The notes: generated by a model from the letters alone, not told the origin. Positions 27,504 to 36,694 are shown, counted from the stretch's first letter. The stretch is 64,000 bases of DNA from Thermobispora bispora DSM 43833 (GCF_000092645.1 NC_014165.1:62001-126000); one strand, 5' to 3'. Made by a program: numbers and translations.

Positions 27504-27733
27504 TCGATTCTCCTTGTGAAACTGGATTTCTGGGGACCACACCGCGCGGACCCCGGTGTCGTACAGCTCCCCGGGGTGGTGCACAGTAACACTGGTTCAC
27601 TACGGGAACAGCTAATACAACTCACTGATTAAAACACGGAACCGGCCCGGGATGTTCCACCCGGCGCCGATTCCCCGGGCGGCGACCCCGTGAGGCCGGG
27701 GTACGGCCGCGGTGGGGCACACTGGTACCTGCC

Positions 27734-28543
27734 ATGACCCTCCCCCGCCTCGTCGCCACCGACCTCGACGGGACGGCGCTGCGCTCGGACGGCACCATCT
27801 CCGCCCGGACGGCCGCCGCCTTCGCCCGCGTCGAGAAGGCCGGTGCCACGCTCGTCTTCGTCACCGGCCGCCCGCCCCGCTGGATGCACGAGGTCGCGGG
27901 AGCCGTACGCCATCACGGGCTCGCGATCTGCGCCAACGGCGCGATCACCTACGACCTGCACAACGAGGAGGTCGTCGAGGCGCACCTGATCGAGCCCGGC
28001 ATCCTCGAGGAGTGCGTCCACCGGCTGCGGACCCACCTGCCCGAGCTGCGGTTCTCCGCCGAGTACGAGAACCACTTCGGGTACGAGCCCGGCTTCCGGA
28101 TCGGCGTCCTCGACTCCCGGCACAACGCGGGGGCGCAGCTGAAGCTCTCCACGCTCACCAGCCGGCCGTGCGCCAAGCTGCTCGCCCAGCACCCGTACCT
28201 GCCCTCGGACGAGCTGTACCGGCGGACGCTCGACCTCGTCGGCGACCTGGTGACCCCGACGTACTCGAGCGATTCGGAGACGCGGGCGCTGATCGAGATG
28301 AGCGCGCACGGGGTGACCAAGGCGACCGCGCTCGCCGCGTTCGCCGCCGGGCACGGGATCGACGCCGCCGAGGTGGTGGCGTTCGGCGACATGCCGAACG
28401 ACGTGCCCATGCTCACCTGGGCGGGCAGGTCGTACGCGGTCGCCAACGCGCACCCCGAGGTGTTGGCCGCCGTCGACCACGTCACGGCGGCCAACAACGA
28501 GGACGGGGTGGCCCTGGTGCTGGAGGAGCTGTTCCCCGAGTGA
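27734..28543 (+). CDS. HAD-superfamily phosphatase, Cof type (class IIB)
   Basis: A 269-residue hydrolase. Motif I is DLDGTAL (nucleophile Asp near residue 10), motif II VTGRP, motif III Lys in GVTKATAL, and motif IV GDMPNDVPM. The C2B cap domain lies at about residues 85-195. The family dephosphorylates sugar phosphates and nucleotides; the substrate is unknown. The gene is one of the conserved neighbours of serS in actinobacteria. Confidence 0.9.
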   Translation: MTLPRLVATDLDGTALRSDGTISARTAAAFARVEKAGATLVFVTGRPPRWMHEVAGAVRHHGLAICANGAITYDLHNEEVVEAHLIEPGILEECVHRLRTHLPELRFSAEYENHFGYEPGFRIGVLDSRHNAGAQLKLSTLTSRPCAKLLAQHPYLPSDELYRRTLDLVGDLVTPTYSSDSETRALIEMSAHGVTKATALAAFAAGHGIDAAEVVAFGDMPNDVPMLTWAGRSYAVANAHPEVLAAVDHVTAANNEDGVALVLEELFPE

Positions 28544-28560
28544 GCCCGCGAAGGTAGCCG

Positions 28561-29100
28561 TCAGAGGTAGGGACCGCCGCCGCCCCGGTGGTGGTCCTCC
28601 TGGTGGGACTGCTGCTGGTGCGTCCCACCACCCGGGAGCGCACGCCGCATCTGCTCGAGCTGGGCGCGAGCGGCCATCTGCTGCGCGAAGAGCGTGGTCT
28701 GAATGCCGTGGAAGAGGCCCTCCAGCCAGCCGACGAGCTGAGCGTGCGCGATGCGGAGCTCGGCCTCGGTCGGCGGGGAGTCGGGGTCGTCGCTGAACGG
28801 CAGCGAGAGCCGCTCCAGCTCCTCCACCAGCTCGGGCGCGAGCCCTTCCTGCAGCTCCTTGATCGAGCTCTCGTGGATCTCCTTGAGGCGCTTACGGCTC
28901 GCCTCGTCGAGGGGAGCGGCGCGGACCTCCTCCAGCAGCTGGCGGATCATGCTGCCGATCCGCATCACCTTGGCAGGCTGCTCGACCATGTCCGCGACGG
29001 ACCGCTCTTCCCGCTCACTTTGGCGGCTGTCGCCGCCGGCGACCGACATGCCCTGCGGTCCGACGACGACGATCTGGGGGGCACCCTCGTCTGCACTCAT
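28561..29100 (-). CDS. bpa: Bacterial proteasome activator Bpa/PafE
   Basis: A 179-residue, mainly helical protein. Disordered ends flank a four-helix core of about residues 35-150 (LLEEVRAAPLDEASRKRL, LIGWLEGLFHGIQTTLFAQQ region). It ends in GPYL, the equivalent of the C-terminal GQYL motif with which Bpa rings dock onto the 20S proteasome and open its gate independently of ATP. The presence implies a Pup-proteasome-type genome. No proteasome gene is in the window. ATG 29100 is the only good start. Confidence 0.88.
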   Translation of the reverse strand: MSADEGAPQIVVVGPQGMSVAGGDSRQSEREERSVADMVEQPAKVMRIGSMIRQLLEEVRAAPLDEASRKRLKEIHESSIKELQEGLAPELVEELERLSLPFSDDPDSPPTEAELRIAHAQLVGWLEGLFHGIQTTLFAQQMAARAQLEQMRRALPGGGTHQQQSHQEDHHRGGGGPYL

Positions 29101-29178
29101 TGATCGTTTACACTCCCGACTGGCTTCGCTGGCTCGGGCCCTGGATCACGAATTCCGGCTCACGAATTCCAAATTAGC

Positions 29179-30141
29179 TCACCGCACCAGCAGGATCTTT
29201 CCGACATGCTCACTCGCTTCAAGCATGCGGTGGGCGCGTGCCGCCTCCTGCAGCGGGACCTCCGCGTGCACCACCGGGCGGATCCTGCCGGCGCCGATCA
29301 ACGGCCATACGTGCTCCACCACCTCACGGCAGATCACGGCCTTCTCCGCCACCGGGCGGGCCCGCAGGCCGCTGGCGTGCACCGATGCGCGCTTGGCGAG
29401 CAGCGTGCCGAGGTTCAGCTCGCCCCTGGTGCCGCCCTGGAGCCCGATGACGACGAGCCGGCCGCCGGTGGCGAGGGCCGCGATGTTCCGCGGGAGATAT
29501 GCGGCCCCGATTATGTCGAGAATCACATCGGCCTGGCCCGCGAATCGCTCGGCGAAATCCTCCACCCGGTAGTTGACGCCGTCGTCCGCGCCGAGCTCGA
29601 AACAGCGCTGCAGTTTCTCCGCCGACCCGGCGGTCACCAGCACCCGGGCGCCCCGGGCCTTGGCGAGCTGGATCGCGAACGTGCCGATGCCGCTCCCGCC
29701 GCCGTGGACCAGCAGGGTCTCGCCCTCCCGCAGCCCGGCGGTCATGAACACGTTCGACCAGACCGTGCAGGCGACCTCGGGGAACGCCGCCGCCTCGGTG
29801 AGCGAGACACCGTCCGGGATCGGCATCACCTGCTGGTACGGCACGGCCACCCGCTCCGCGTAGCCGCCGCCGGCGAGCAGGGCGCAGACCCGGTCGCCGA
29901 CCGAGAACCCCTCGACGTTCTCCCCGATCTCCGCGATCACGCCCGAGCATTCCAGCCCGGGAATCTCCGAGGCGCCCGGTGGCGGCGGATAAAGGCCCTG
30001 CCGCTGCAGCACGTCGGCCCGGTTCACCGCCGACGCGGCGACCTCGATGACGACCTCACCCGGGGCGGGGTGCGGATCCGGCATTTCCTGCCAGGTCAAT
30101 ACCTCCGGGCCCCCGTGTTCCGGAATCACGATCGCGCGCAT
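29179..30141 (-). CDS. NAD(P)H:quinone oxidoreductase, zinc-free MDR family
   Basis: A 320-residue medium-chain dehydrogenase of the quinone oxidoreductase/PIG3 type. The N-terminal GroES-like domain has NRADVLQRQGLYPPPPG, and the nucleotide-binding motif is GGGSGIG near residue 150. The structural-zinc cysteine lobe of alcohol dehydrogenases is absent. ATG 30141 matches the family N-terminus (MRAIVIPEHGGPEVL). TACGTT sits seven bases upstream and no ribosome site is seen, so it may be leaderless. Confidence 0.92.
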   Translation of the reverse strand: MRAIVIPEHGGPEVLTWQEMPDPHPAPGEVVIEVAASAVNRADVLQRQGLYPPPPGASEIPGLECSGVIAEIGENVEGFSVGDRVCALLAGGGYAERVAVPYQQVMPIPDGVSLTEAAAFPEVACTVWSNVFMTAGLREGETLLVHGGGSGIGTFAIQLAKARGARVLVTAGSAEKLQRCFELGADDGVNYRVEDFAERFAGQADVILDIIGAAYLPRNIAALATGGRLVVIGLQGGTRGELNLGTLLAKRASVHASGLRARPVAEKAVICREVVEHVWPLIGAGRIRPVVHAEVPLQEAARAHRMLEASEHVGKILLVR

Positions 30142-30253
30142 GGGTCTTAACGTAGCGCGCACCGAACCTGGCGGTTGACCGCATTCACCGCATTCCGCCA
30201 CGCTAATCTGCTCGGTGATTGCTGACCGATAACCCGTCCCGAGGGGGTACCCG

Positions 30254-32884
30254 GTGGCGAGGCGAGATCGTGAAGATCCCCATCTCGAAGACCAGCTCGC
30301 GTGGTTAGACGCGATCAAGGAAATGCCGGACGAGGTGGAGATCACGATCACCTCCCCTTTCTCCGCGCCTGCCCCGTCCCCTCAGGACACCCAGGAAATC
30401 GCCTCGCCGTACCCGAAAGATCCTTGGCAGTTCGTCCCTAAAGACCCGCTTTCCGGGTCGCTGTTCCGCGGCACCGCCGATACCCCGTACGGCACGGTAC
30501 CGGCAAGCGGCGAGGCCCGTGAGGGCACCGCGGAGAGCGGCATTCCGGGTGCGGCGGACCGTGCGGGCGCCGGCGGTGCGGCCCCGGCCGGGGAACCGGT
30601 TCCGGGCCCCGGGCCGGGCGGTGATGCGGGGTATCCGGATGCGGGTGTGGGCAGCGCCCTCGGGCCTGCCGCCGGCGGTGCGGCCGGCCTTGCTTCCGGC
30701 CCCGTGGCGGGCTCTGTTTCGGGCCCGGCGGCCGGTCCTGCTTCCGGTCCCGCGGCCGGTCCTGCTTCGGGCCCGGCGGCCGGCGCGGAGAGCGCGACGC
30801 CGCCTCGGGCCGGCGCGCCCGCGGGTGACCCGGCGACCGGGCCGGTCACCGGGCTGTCCGGGGACCGTGTGCTCGGTGAGCCGGGCGGCGCGGCGGTCCC
30901 GAGCGGCTCCGCGGCTGAGCAGCGGCATGAGCGAGGCGCTGAACCCGGTGATCCGGCCGGATCGGTGGACGAGGGCTCGCCGGGCGGTACGGCGGAGCGC
31001 GGCGCTGACGCGCTGAGCGGTCCGCTGAGCGGGGCCGCGGCCGGCCCGGGCGCCGGGCCGTTGAGCGATGAGGCCGGCGGCGCCGGTGGGACGGGCACCG
31101 GTGACACCGGGATCGGAACCGGCGGCACCGACCGGACGGGCACCGGGGGTACCGAGTGGACCGGCGGCGGAACCGGCGTCCGCGGCGGCGCTGAGCAGAT
31201 CGGCACCGGAATCGGTGCCGGCCGTGACGCTGATCAGATCGGCGCCGGGACCGGGGTCGGCGGTGGTGCCGATCCGATCGGTGCCGGTGGCACGGATGAG
31301 CCAGTGTCCGGGGCGCGGTCGCTGCTCGACGCCGCCCTGCCGTTGCCGCCGAAGCCTCCCGAGCGGTCCTTCTCCTGGTTCAGCGGCCCGGTGCAGCCTG
31401 CCGAGGAGGGCGGCCGGCGCGAGCCCGGCCAGGAGCGGAAGGATGAGCCCGTGACGGGGGCGGCGGAGGGTCTGGCGGTGCCGCGGGACGGCGGCGCCCC
31501 CGGTGCTGCGCCTGCTCCGGCCGGGGCAGCAGGGGTGGAGCAGACCGCGGAGCCAGTTTCGGCGGACGAGCCGACCCGGGCCTGGTTCACCTCCGGCACC
31601 TTCGCCGAGACCATGCCGGTCGAACCTCCGGCCGAGGCCGCCTCCGGCTCGGCGGGCACCCCGGCGGAGTTCCCGGCGGCCGCGCCCGCCATGCCGCCGA
31701 TCACCGGGCCCGGCACGCCGCCCGCCACCGGGACGGTGGGAAGCTCGGTGGGCTCCGATGGTCCCGGCGTGAGTCAGCCGTCCTCGTCGGTCCCGCCGGG
31801 CGACCCCGCCGAGCCGTATGCCCCGGGTGCGCAGACCGGGGCCGCCGCCGAGCGGGAGCCGTACCAGACTGGGCGGCGCGCGGCCTCCTCCGGCGTGCCG
31901 CTTTCCGGGAGCGGCCGGCCGAGCGCGGAGAGCCTCGACCCGGACACCCTGCTCAAGGGCCGGAAGAAGGGCCCGAGCCGCGGGTGGCGCCGGGCGGTGT
32001 ACACGATGTCCGGCGGGCTGATCAACCCGGGTGAGCCACCGGACGTCCGGCGGCGCCATGAGCTCATCGCCCGTGCCCGCACCCCCGTCGCCGGTGGGCA
32101 CCATCGCGTCGCCGTGCTCAGCCTGAAGGGCGGGGTCGGCAAGACCACCACGACCGTCGGGCTCGGCGCCACGCTCGCGCAGGTGCGCGGCGACCGGGTG
32201 ATCGCCGTCGACGCCAACCCCGACCGCGGCACGCTCTCCGACAAGGTCGAGCTGGAGACCTCGGCGACCGTGCGGGACCTGCTGAACGAGCGGGCACAGG
32301 TGAAGAGGTATGCCGACATCCGGGCGTTCACCTCGCAGACCCCGTCGCGGCTGGAGATCCTCGCCTCCGACCGGGACCCCTCGGTGTCCGAGGCGTTCAG
32401 CGGGGAGGACTACCAGGCCGTCGCCGAGGTGCTGGAGAACTTCTACTCGATCTGCATCACCGACTGCGGCACCGGCCTGCTGCACTCGGCCATGTCCGGG
32501 GTGCTCCGGCTCGCCGACCAGATCGTGCTGGTGAGCTCGCCGTCCGTCGACGGGGCGAGGGCGGCGTCGGCGACCCTGGACTGGCTGGAGGCCCACGGGT
32601 ACGGCGATCTGGTGCGGGCCGCCACGGTGGTGCTCTGCAACGTGCGGCCGCGGTCCAAGTCGAAGGTGGATCTCAAGAAGCTGCAGGAGCACTTCGCCGC
32701 GCGGTGCCGGGCCGTCGTCCGCGTGCCGTACGACCCGCACCTGGAGGAAGGGGCGGAGATCGACCTGGAGCGGTTGCAGCAGGCGACGCGGGATGCCTAC
32801 CTTGAACTCGCCGCCTGTGTGGGCGACGGCTTCGCCGGTCCGCGGTCGCAGCGCGGCCTCTCCCCGGCCCTGCAGCCGTCGTGA
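30254..32884 (+). CDS. MinD/ParA-like ATPase with long low-complexity N-terminus
   Basis: An 876-residue protein. Residues about 1-60 are ordered and charged, about 70-560 are Gly/Ala/Pro/Ser/Thr-rich with short repeats (AAGPASGP, GTGGTD), and about 570-860 form a P-loop ATPase of the MinD/ParA/SIMIBI class. The deviant Walker A is KGGVGKTTTT near residue 625; VIAVDANPDRGTLSD and ITDCGTGL follow. This layout resembles the actinobacterial MinD-like proteins with Pro/Ala-rich N-termini, such as ESX-1 EspI. No type VII secretion gene is visible, so the role is open. GTG 30254 has GAGGGGG upstream. Confidence 0.8.
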   Translation: MARRDREDPHLEDQLAWLDAIKEMPDEVEITITSPFSAPAPSPQDTQEIASPYPKDPWQFVPKDPLSGSLFRGTADTPYGTVPASGEAREGTAESGIPGAADRAGAGGAAPAGEPVPGPGPGGDAGYPDAGVGSALGPAAGGAAGLASGPVAGSVSGPAAGPASGPAAGPASGPAAGAESATPPRAGAPAGDPATGPVTGLSGDRVLGEPGGAAVPSGSAAEQRHERGAEPGDPAGSVDEGSPGGTAERGADALSGPLSGAAAGPGAGPLSDEAGGAGGTGTGDTGIGTGGTDRTGTGGTEWTGGGTGVRGGAEQIGTGIGAGRDADQIGAGTGVGGGADPIGAGGTDEPVSGARSLLDAALPLPPKPPERSFSWFSGPVQPAEEGGRREPGQERKDEPVTGAAEGLAVPRDGGAPGAAPAPAGAAGVEQTAEPVSADEPTRAWFTSGTFAETMPVEPPAEAASGSAGTPAEFPAAAPAMPPITGPGTPPATGTVGSSVGSDGPGVSQPSSSVPPGDPAEPYAPGAQTGAAAEREPYQTGRRAASSGVPLSGSGRPSAESLDPDTLLKGRKKGPSRGWRRAVYTMSGGLINPGEPPDVRRRHELIARARTPVAGGHHRVAVLSLKGGVGKTTTTVGLGATLAQVRGDRVIAVDANPDRGTLSDKVELETSATVRDLLNERAQVKRYADIRAFTSQTPSRLEILASDRDPSVSEAFSGEDYQAVAEVLENFYSICITDCGTGLLHSAMSGVLRLADQIVLVSSPSVDGARAASATLDWLEAHGYGDLVRAATVVLCNVRPRSKSKVDLKKLQEHFAARCRAVVRVPYDPHLEEGAEIDLERLQQATRDAYLELAACVGDGFAGPRSQRGLSPALQPS

Positions 32885-33028
32885 CCGGTGAGTATGAGAC
32901 GGATCGTCCTGGTGAGCCCGGAGGTTACGGGTTTGCGGATGGGATGAGTCCGGATTATGGTCGCGGCACCGCCGGTGTGGTGCCACACTATGGTGCGTGG
33001 AACGCCCCTCACGGGCGGTACGTGTCAA

Positions 33029-33117
33029 GGAGAGCTCGCCTAGTGGACGATGGCGGCGGTCTTGAAAACCGCTAGGCCGGGTGACCGGCCTCGTGGGTTC
33101 GAATCCCACGCTCTCCG
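33029..33117 (+). tRNA. tRNA-Ser (anticodon TGA)
   Basis: An 89-base cloverleaf with a seven-pair acceptor stem (ggagagc / gctctcc), an anticodon stem gcggt/accgc with anticodon TGA at 33063-33065, a long variable arm (gccgggtgaccggcc region) as in class II tRNAs, and a T arm containing GGTTCGAATCC. CCA is not encoded. The last 58 bases are also the left attachment repeat, so this functional tRNA is a hybrid of chromosomal 5' part and element-supplied 3' part. Confidence 0.96.
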
Positions 33118-33120
33118 CTC
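33060..33120 (+). repeat. attL, 61-bp attachment repeat
   Basis: Identical over all 61 bases to 45931-45991, offset 12,871. It begins in the anticodon loop (tcttgaaaac) and ends three bases past the tRNA. Crossover in or near the anticodon stem-loop is usual for tRNA-targeting tyrosine integrases. Confidence 0.93.
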
Positions 33121-33130
33121 TGCTCAACGA

Positions 33131-33180
33131 AACGGCGTCTGACCAGCGGTTTCGCACCGGTCAGGCGCCGTTGATCGTTT
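33131..33180 (+). terminator. Terminator of tRNA-Ser, inside the element's left end
   Basis: A 14-bp stem with one G-U pair (33131-33144 / 33159-33172) is followed by gatcgttt. A near-identical copy lies at the same distance after attR (46002-46051), so the tRNA keeps a terminator whether or not the element is integrated. Confidence 0.7.
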
Positions 33181-33333
33181 CCGGGGCATGCAGCCATGCG
33201 CCACCGTGGGCACCCCTCGGCCGCTGGTCGCGGGATATTCGCGGGATGGATCATGGCGTGTATCCCCAGGTCACCCGGCGGAAACGAACAGGGTCCCGGG
33301 ATGACCGGGACCCTGTTCCGATATCGCATGCCC

Positions 33334-34704
33334 TCACATTCTCAGGGCGTCCTCGATCCTTTGGCTGGCGATCTCTGCGCCGCCGTCGATGCACTTGGCG
33401 TAGACCCTCAAAAGCACGTCCACCCCGTGCCCCGCGCGTTCGGCTACCTCTGGAGCTGATACGCCGGCGTTGAGCCATAGGGAGACGGCTGCGTGCCGTA
33501 GGTCGTAGGGCCGTGCCGCGAGCGGGGAGGCGACCTGTTCCGGGGGCAGGGCCAAGATCCTGGCCTGTTGCCATGCCTCGCAATAGGTCGCGATGGAGAC
33601 CACACCGCCCCGCGATGTGCGGAACAGGCGCCCGTCATCATGGACGCCGAACTCGTCGACGTGCTCGCGCAAGATTGCGACAAGCTCGGGAGGGATGGGG
33701 ACAGTGCGGCCTTCACCCTGGGCGCGGTGTTTCAGACCGCGGTCATCGTGCGCTTCTCCGGTGTCAGTCCATCGCCTGTTGGCCTGTGGCTTGGACCTGG
33801 AGATGATCAATCGACCCCAGCCTGACTCTGGCAGATGGCAGTCCTGTAGGCGGAGGCCGAGTGCTTCGGCGGGCCGAAGGCCGGCGAAGTAAAGGCAGGC
33901 GAAAAAGGCCCGCAGATGCCGGCCACGGTCCGGACGTCCTACGTACGTCACGGCGGTGAGCAGTTCCCGGGCTTGCGTGGGGTTGACGACGACCCGCCGG
34001 TCGACGACCTCGCGGACTTTCGGAGGTCTCCACGCCTTCACCTTGTCCAGCGGGTTAGAGGGCAGCTCTTCTAGATCCACGGCGTACTGAAGGACGTTGT
34101 AGAAGACCGCCCGTTTGCGGGCGATCGTGGTCGGTGCCGCGGGTGTGCCATCGAGCCGGAGCGTCAGCGCGTCGAGGCCAAGCCGTACATTCCGCACCTT
34201 CCCCAGCTCGGCCAGGGGCAGCGAGTGCCGTTCAAGCCAAGCCACTGCAGCCGCTACGTCTGCGGGACGGGGCAGGTGCCGCGCTACCGGGGGTAGGACA
34301 TATTGCCGCAGCGCTTTCCTCAAGAGCGCGAGATCCGGCTTGCCGGGAGCGTCCTCGTCGACGAGTGCAGGTGTCACCGTTGCGAGAGCATCGGTGAGGC
34401 TGTCCCGGGTCTTCGCTGCGGCGTGGGGCCATTTCATGTCAACGTAGGCCACGACGAAGGAGAACCAGGTCACGGCCTGCTTGACCTTGACCATCGAGAC
34501 CGGGAGCCCTGTTTCCACGTCGAAGGGCTCGCCCCGCTTGGCCGCCTGCCGCAGTTCCGAGAGGAAGTGCTCGGCCAGCGCCTTCGTCCGCCGTGATCGA
34601 GACCGTTGACGCCCGGCCACTGTCCAGCGGACCTCGTATGAGGGCGTCTTGCTCGACTTGTTCCGGCGGATTCCCCAGAACTTGACATCGGTAGAGGTGT
34701 TCAT
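33334..34704 (-). CDS. int: Tyrosine recombinase (AICE integrase)
   Basis: A 456-residue integrase adjacent to attL. A SAM-like core-binding domain is at about 90-200 and the catalytic domain at about 240-450. Catalytic residues are visible: Arg in AGLRPAEALGL, LRH in YDLRHAAVSLW, His in RAGHGVDV, and the Tyr nucleophile in LLRVYAKC. It should recombine attP with the tRNA-Ser gene. ATG 34704 overlaps the xis stop (ATGA), so the two are co-translated. The longer frame to 35127 lies inside rep and is discarded. Confidence 0.95.
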   Translation of the reverse strand: MNTSTDVKFWGIRRNKSSKTPSYEVRWTVAGRQRSRSRRTKALAEHFLSELRQAAKRGEPFDVETGLPVSMVKVKQAVTWFSFVVAYVDMKWPHAAAKTRDSLTDALATVTPALVDEDAPGKPDLALLRKALRQYVLPPVARHLPRPADVAAAVAWLERHSLPLAELGKVRNVRLGLDALTLRLDGTPAAPTTIARKRAVFYNVLQYAVDLEELPSNPLDKVKAWRPPKVREVVDRRVVVNPTQARELLTAVTYVGRPDRGRHLRAFFACLYFAGLRPAEALGLRLQDCHLPESGWGRLIISRSKPQANRRWTDTGEAHDDRGLKHRAQGEGRTVPIPPELVAILREHVDEFGVHDDGRLFRTSRGGVVSIATYCEAWQQARILALPPEQVASPLAARPYDLRHAAVSLWLNAGVSAPEVAERAGHGVDVLLRVYAKCIDGGAEIASQRIEDALRM

Positions 34705-34892
34705 GCCACCTCGCGGAGGGACTCCAGCCAGGCCATCAGGTCGCTGCGCCAGATGCGGAGTTCGCCGTTGGGGAGTTTGATGCACCGGGGTGCGCAGCCG
34801 AGCTCGCGCCAGCGGTAGAAGGTGCGGCGGGAGACGCCGCCGAGCTCGGCGAGTACCTCGGGCACGGTCAGGAGCCGGTCGTTGCGCGTCAT
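34701..34892 (-). CDS. xis: Excisionase / MerR-like HTH protein
   Basis: A 63-residue helix-turn-helix protein of the HTH_17 type (LTVPEVLAELGGVSRRTFYRWRELG), followed by a beta-wing reading CIKLPNGELRIWRSDL. In AICEs such proteins are the recombination directionality factors that drive excision with Int. Both ends overlap the neighbouring genes by four bases (rep upstream, int downstream). Confidence 0.9.
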   Translation of the reverse strand: MTRNDRLLTVPEVLAELGGVSRRTFYRWRELGCAPRCIKLPNGELRIWRSDLMAWLESLREVA

Positions 34893-36274
34893 CGGGCATC
34901 ACCCCCCACCGCTGACGGCATAGGCACGCCCGTGATGGCGGCGGCGAGGAGGGCGTCCCCGGCGGAGAGGCCTTGGCCGGCGTACTGCCAGTGCGCGATG
35001 ACGAGGACGGTGTCCTCGTCGAAGAGCGGGAGCCGTCCCACGCTGATCTGCTCGTCGCGCTTGTGCGCGGCCCGCGCCTCGCGGAGGGCACCGAGGGTGG
35101 TGGAGTAGCGGCGGGACTTGGTGGCAAAGTGGCCGCGGAATCCGAGCATGTGCGCCCACTGGGTCAGCCGGAGGCAGGCCAGCTCATCGAGGGCGCCGAG
35201 GCGGAGGCATTCGGCGATCAGCCGCCGGGCGTGGTCGCGGACCGGCAGGGCGGCCAAATCGGCGGTGGGCAGGATGCGCTGGTCGAGGGTGCCGACGCAT
35301 TCGGCGGCCTTGGTGGCGTACTTGGTGGCGTACTTGGCGATGTAACCGGCGACGGCTTGTGCGGTCAGCTCGCCGTCCATGCTGATCGGGCGGATGTCGA
35401 GCTGGTCGCCCCACCGCAGAACCCGTTCGGGCTGGCCGTCGAGGGCGGGGATGGTGGCGGTGACGGCGGAGGCGGCGTGCCGTACGGCCTCACCGAGCAG
35501 GTCCAGGGTGGCCCACGCGGGGGGTGGTGAGGTGGGGCCGTCCGGACCGTCGAGGCGGATGACGGCGTGGAAGTGGACGACGCCGCGCCGCTGGTATTCG
35601 GCGACCTTGGCGAAGGACACCATGAGCTGGTCGCGCATGGCGCGCGGGGCAAGGCCGCCGAGCTTTGCCAGGTGCCGGCGGAGGGCCAGGGTGAAGCGCC
35701 GCCACAGTTCGGGGGCGAGGGCGTTGAACAGCACTGAGCCGGTGTAGTCGTAGCAGTCCGGGCACAGCGGCTCACCAAGGCGCGCATCGTCGGAGCCGTG
35801 GCGGGCGGTGCAGGACATGACGCGCCCGTGCGGGCAGGTGGCGGCGTCGCGGCGCGGGTGGCAGGGCAGGACGGTGCCGTTGTTCTCCCGGCGGGTGTGC
35901 ACCGGCCCGAAGGACGGGGCGGTGAGGGTGACGAACAGGCACGGGTGCGACGTGACCGTTTCGGGGACGCCTTTGCCGCCGATGAGTCCGGCGCGGATTA
36001 GGTGGTAGGTGTCGGCGCGGTAGGTCTCGGCGCAGGAAGGGCAGCGGGAGGCGCGCCGGGTCTTGCACGGGACGCGCAGCACGCCGTCGGGTTCGGTGCT
36101 GGTGCTGTAGCGGTGGAGGAGCCGGCCGGTGGCGCGGTCGTAGTGCTCGACGGTGCCGCGCAGGTGGACCGGCCGGCGGCAGCCGCCGGTACGGCGGATT
36201 TGGGCGGCCCACCGGGCGTATTGCGGGTCGTGGAGCCGGGTGATGAGTCCGGCCAGGGCGTGGGCGGTTGGCAT
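34889..36274 (-). CDS. Replication initiator, RepSA-like rolling-circle type
   Basis: A 461-residue HUH-type initiator as in pSAM2 RepSA. Visible motifs are FVTLTAPSFG (motif 1), VVHFHAVIRLDG (the HUH metal-binding motif 2) and AGYIAKYATKYATK (motif 3 with the probable nicking Tyr). Paired Cys near residues 77-80 (CPSC) and 165-172 (CPDC) may bind zinc. It would nick a double-strand origin so the excised circle can replicate. ATG 36274 has a GAAGGGA upstream. A perfect 14-bp inverted repeat lies just upstream. Confidence 0.88.
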   Translation of the reverse strand: MPTAHALAGLITRLHDPQYARWAAQIRRTGGCRRPVHLRGTVEHYDRATGRLLHRYSTSTEPDGVLRVPCKTRRASRCPSCAETYRADTYHLIRAGLIGGKGVPETVTSHPCLFVTLTAPSFGPVHTRRENNGTVLPCHPRRDAATCPHGRVMSCTARHGSDDARLGEPLCPDCYDYTGSVLFNALAPELWRRFTLALRRHLAKLGGLAPRAMRDQLMVSFAKVAEYQRRGVVHFHAVIRLDGPDGPTSPPPAWATLDLLGEAVRHAASAVTATIPALDGQPERVLRWGDQLDIRPISMDGELTAQAVAGYIAKYATKYATKAAECVGTLDQRILPTADLAALPVRDHARRLIAECLRLGALDELACLRLTQWAHMLGFRGHFATKSRRYSTTLGALREARAAHKRDEQISVGRLPLFDEDTVLVIAHWQYAGQGLSAGDALLAAAITGVPMPSAVGGDAR

Positions 36275-36317
36275 GATGGGGTGGTCCCTTCCGTGCTGTT
36301 GGGTGCGGTGTGGGATG

Positions 36318-36366
36318 GCCCCCGACGTGACGGACGTCTTGGCGGATGTGTGGTCACGTCGGGGGC
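36318..36366. repeat. Perfect 14-bp inverted repeat upstream of rep
   Basis: gcccccgacgtgac (36318-36331) and its exact complement (36353-36366) flank a 21-base loop. It lies between the small zinc-ribbon gene and rep on the operon transcript. It could be an attenuating hairpin or part of the double-strand origin; it has no T-tract. Confidence 0.6.
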
Positions 36367-36390
36367 GCTGCGATCACCAGGGGTCGGCAG

Positions 36391-36507
36391 TCAGCAGAGG
36401 CCGAGGCCCTGGCAGTGCGGGCAGGTGTCGCCGTAGCTATCGAGGCCAGTGCCGCCGCAGTGGCAGCACTGCCACCGCCGAGGCGGGATCAGGGCGAGTT
36501 CGGTCAT
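36391..36507 (-). CDS. Very small zinc-ribbon protein
   Basis: A 38-residue protein with two CxxC knuckles of the DnaJ zinc-finger type (CCHCGGTG and CPHCQGLG), so it very likely binds zinc. The ATG overlaps the stop of the upstream gene (ATGA), which supports it as a real, coupled cistron. Such tiny CxxCxGxG proteins occur in AICE transfer operons. Function unknown. Confidence 0.7.
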   Translation of the reverse strand: MTELALIPPRRWQCCHCGGTGLDSYGDTCPHCQGLGLC

Positions 36508-36680
36508 CGGGCCCACCTGCATTCGGCGCGCTGGGGGGCGGTGTCGACGATGACGCGCCAGGTGTGCGGGCGTCGGCGGATCGGGGTGATGGGCGAGATT
36601 CGGCCGACCGGCAGGATCGTGCGGATCTTGCTGAGGGTGTAGGCGATTTCGGCGTTGGTTCCTTCGATGTGGATGCGCAT
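36504..36680 (-). CDS. Small AICE protein of unknown function
   Basis: A 58-residue basic protein (MRIHIEGTNAEIAYTL). ATG 36680 is chosen because AAAGGAG lies eight bases upstream; the frame extends to 36698 without a ribosome site. It is coupled at its end to the zinc-ribbon gene. No family is recognised. Confidence 0.68.
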   Translation of the reverse strand: MRIHIEGTNAEIAYTLSKIRTILPVGRISPITPIRRRPHTWRVIVDTAPQRAECRWAR

Positions 36681-36694
36681 GGTCGTGACTCCTT

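Noticed and set aside
32881-33075. 64-codon frame overlapping the ATPase stop (GTGA)
   Set aside because: It runs into the tRNA-Ser gene, so at best a chance frame over the tRNA promoter.
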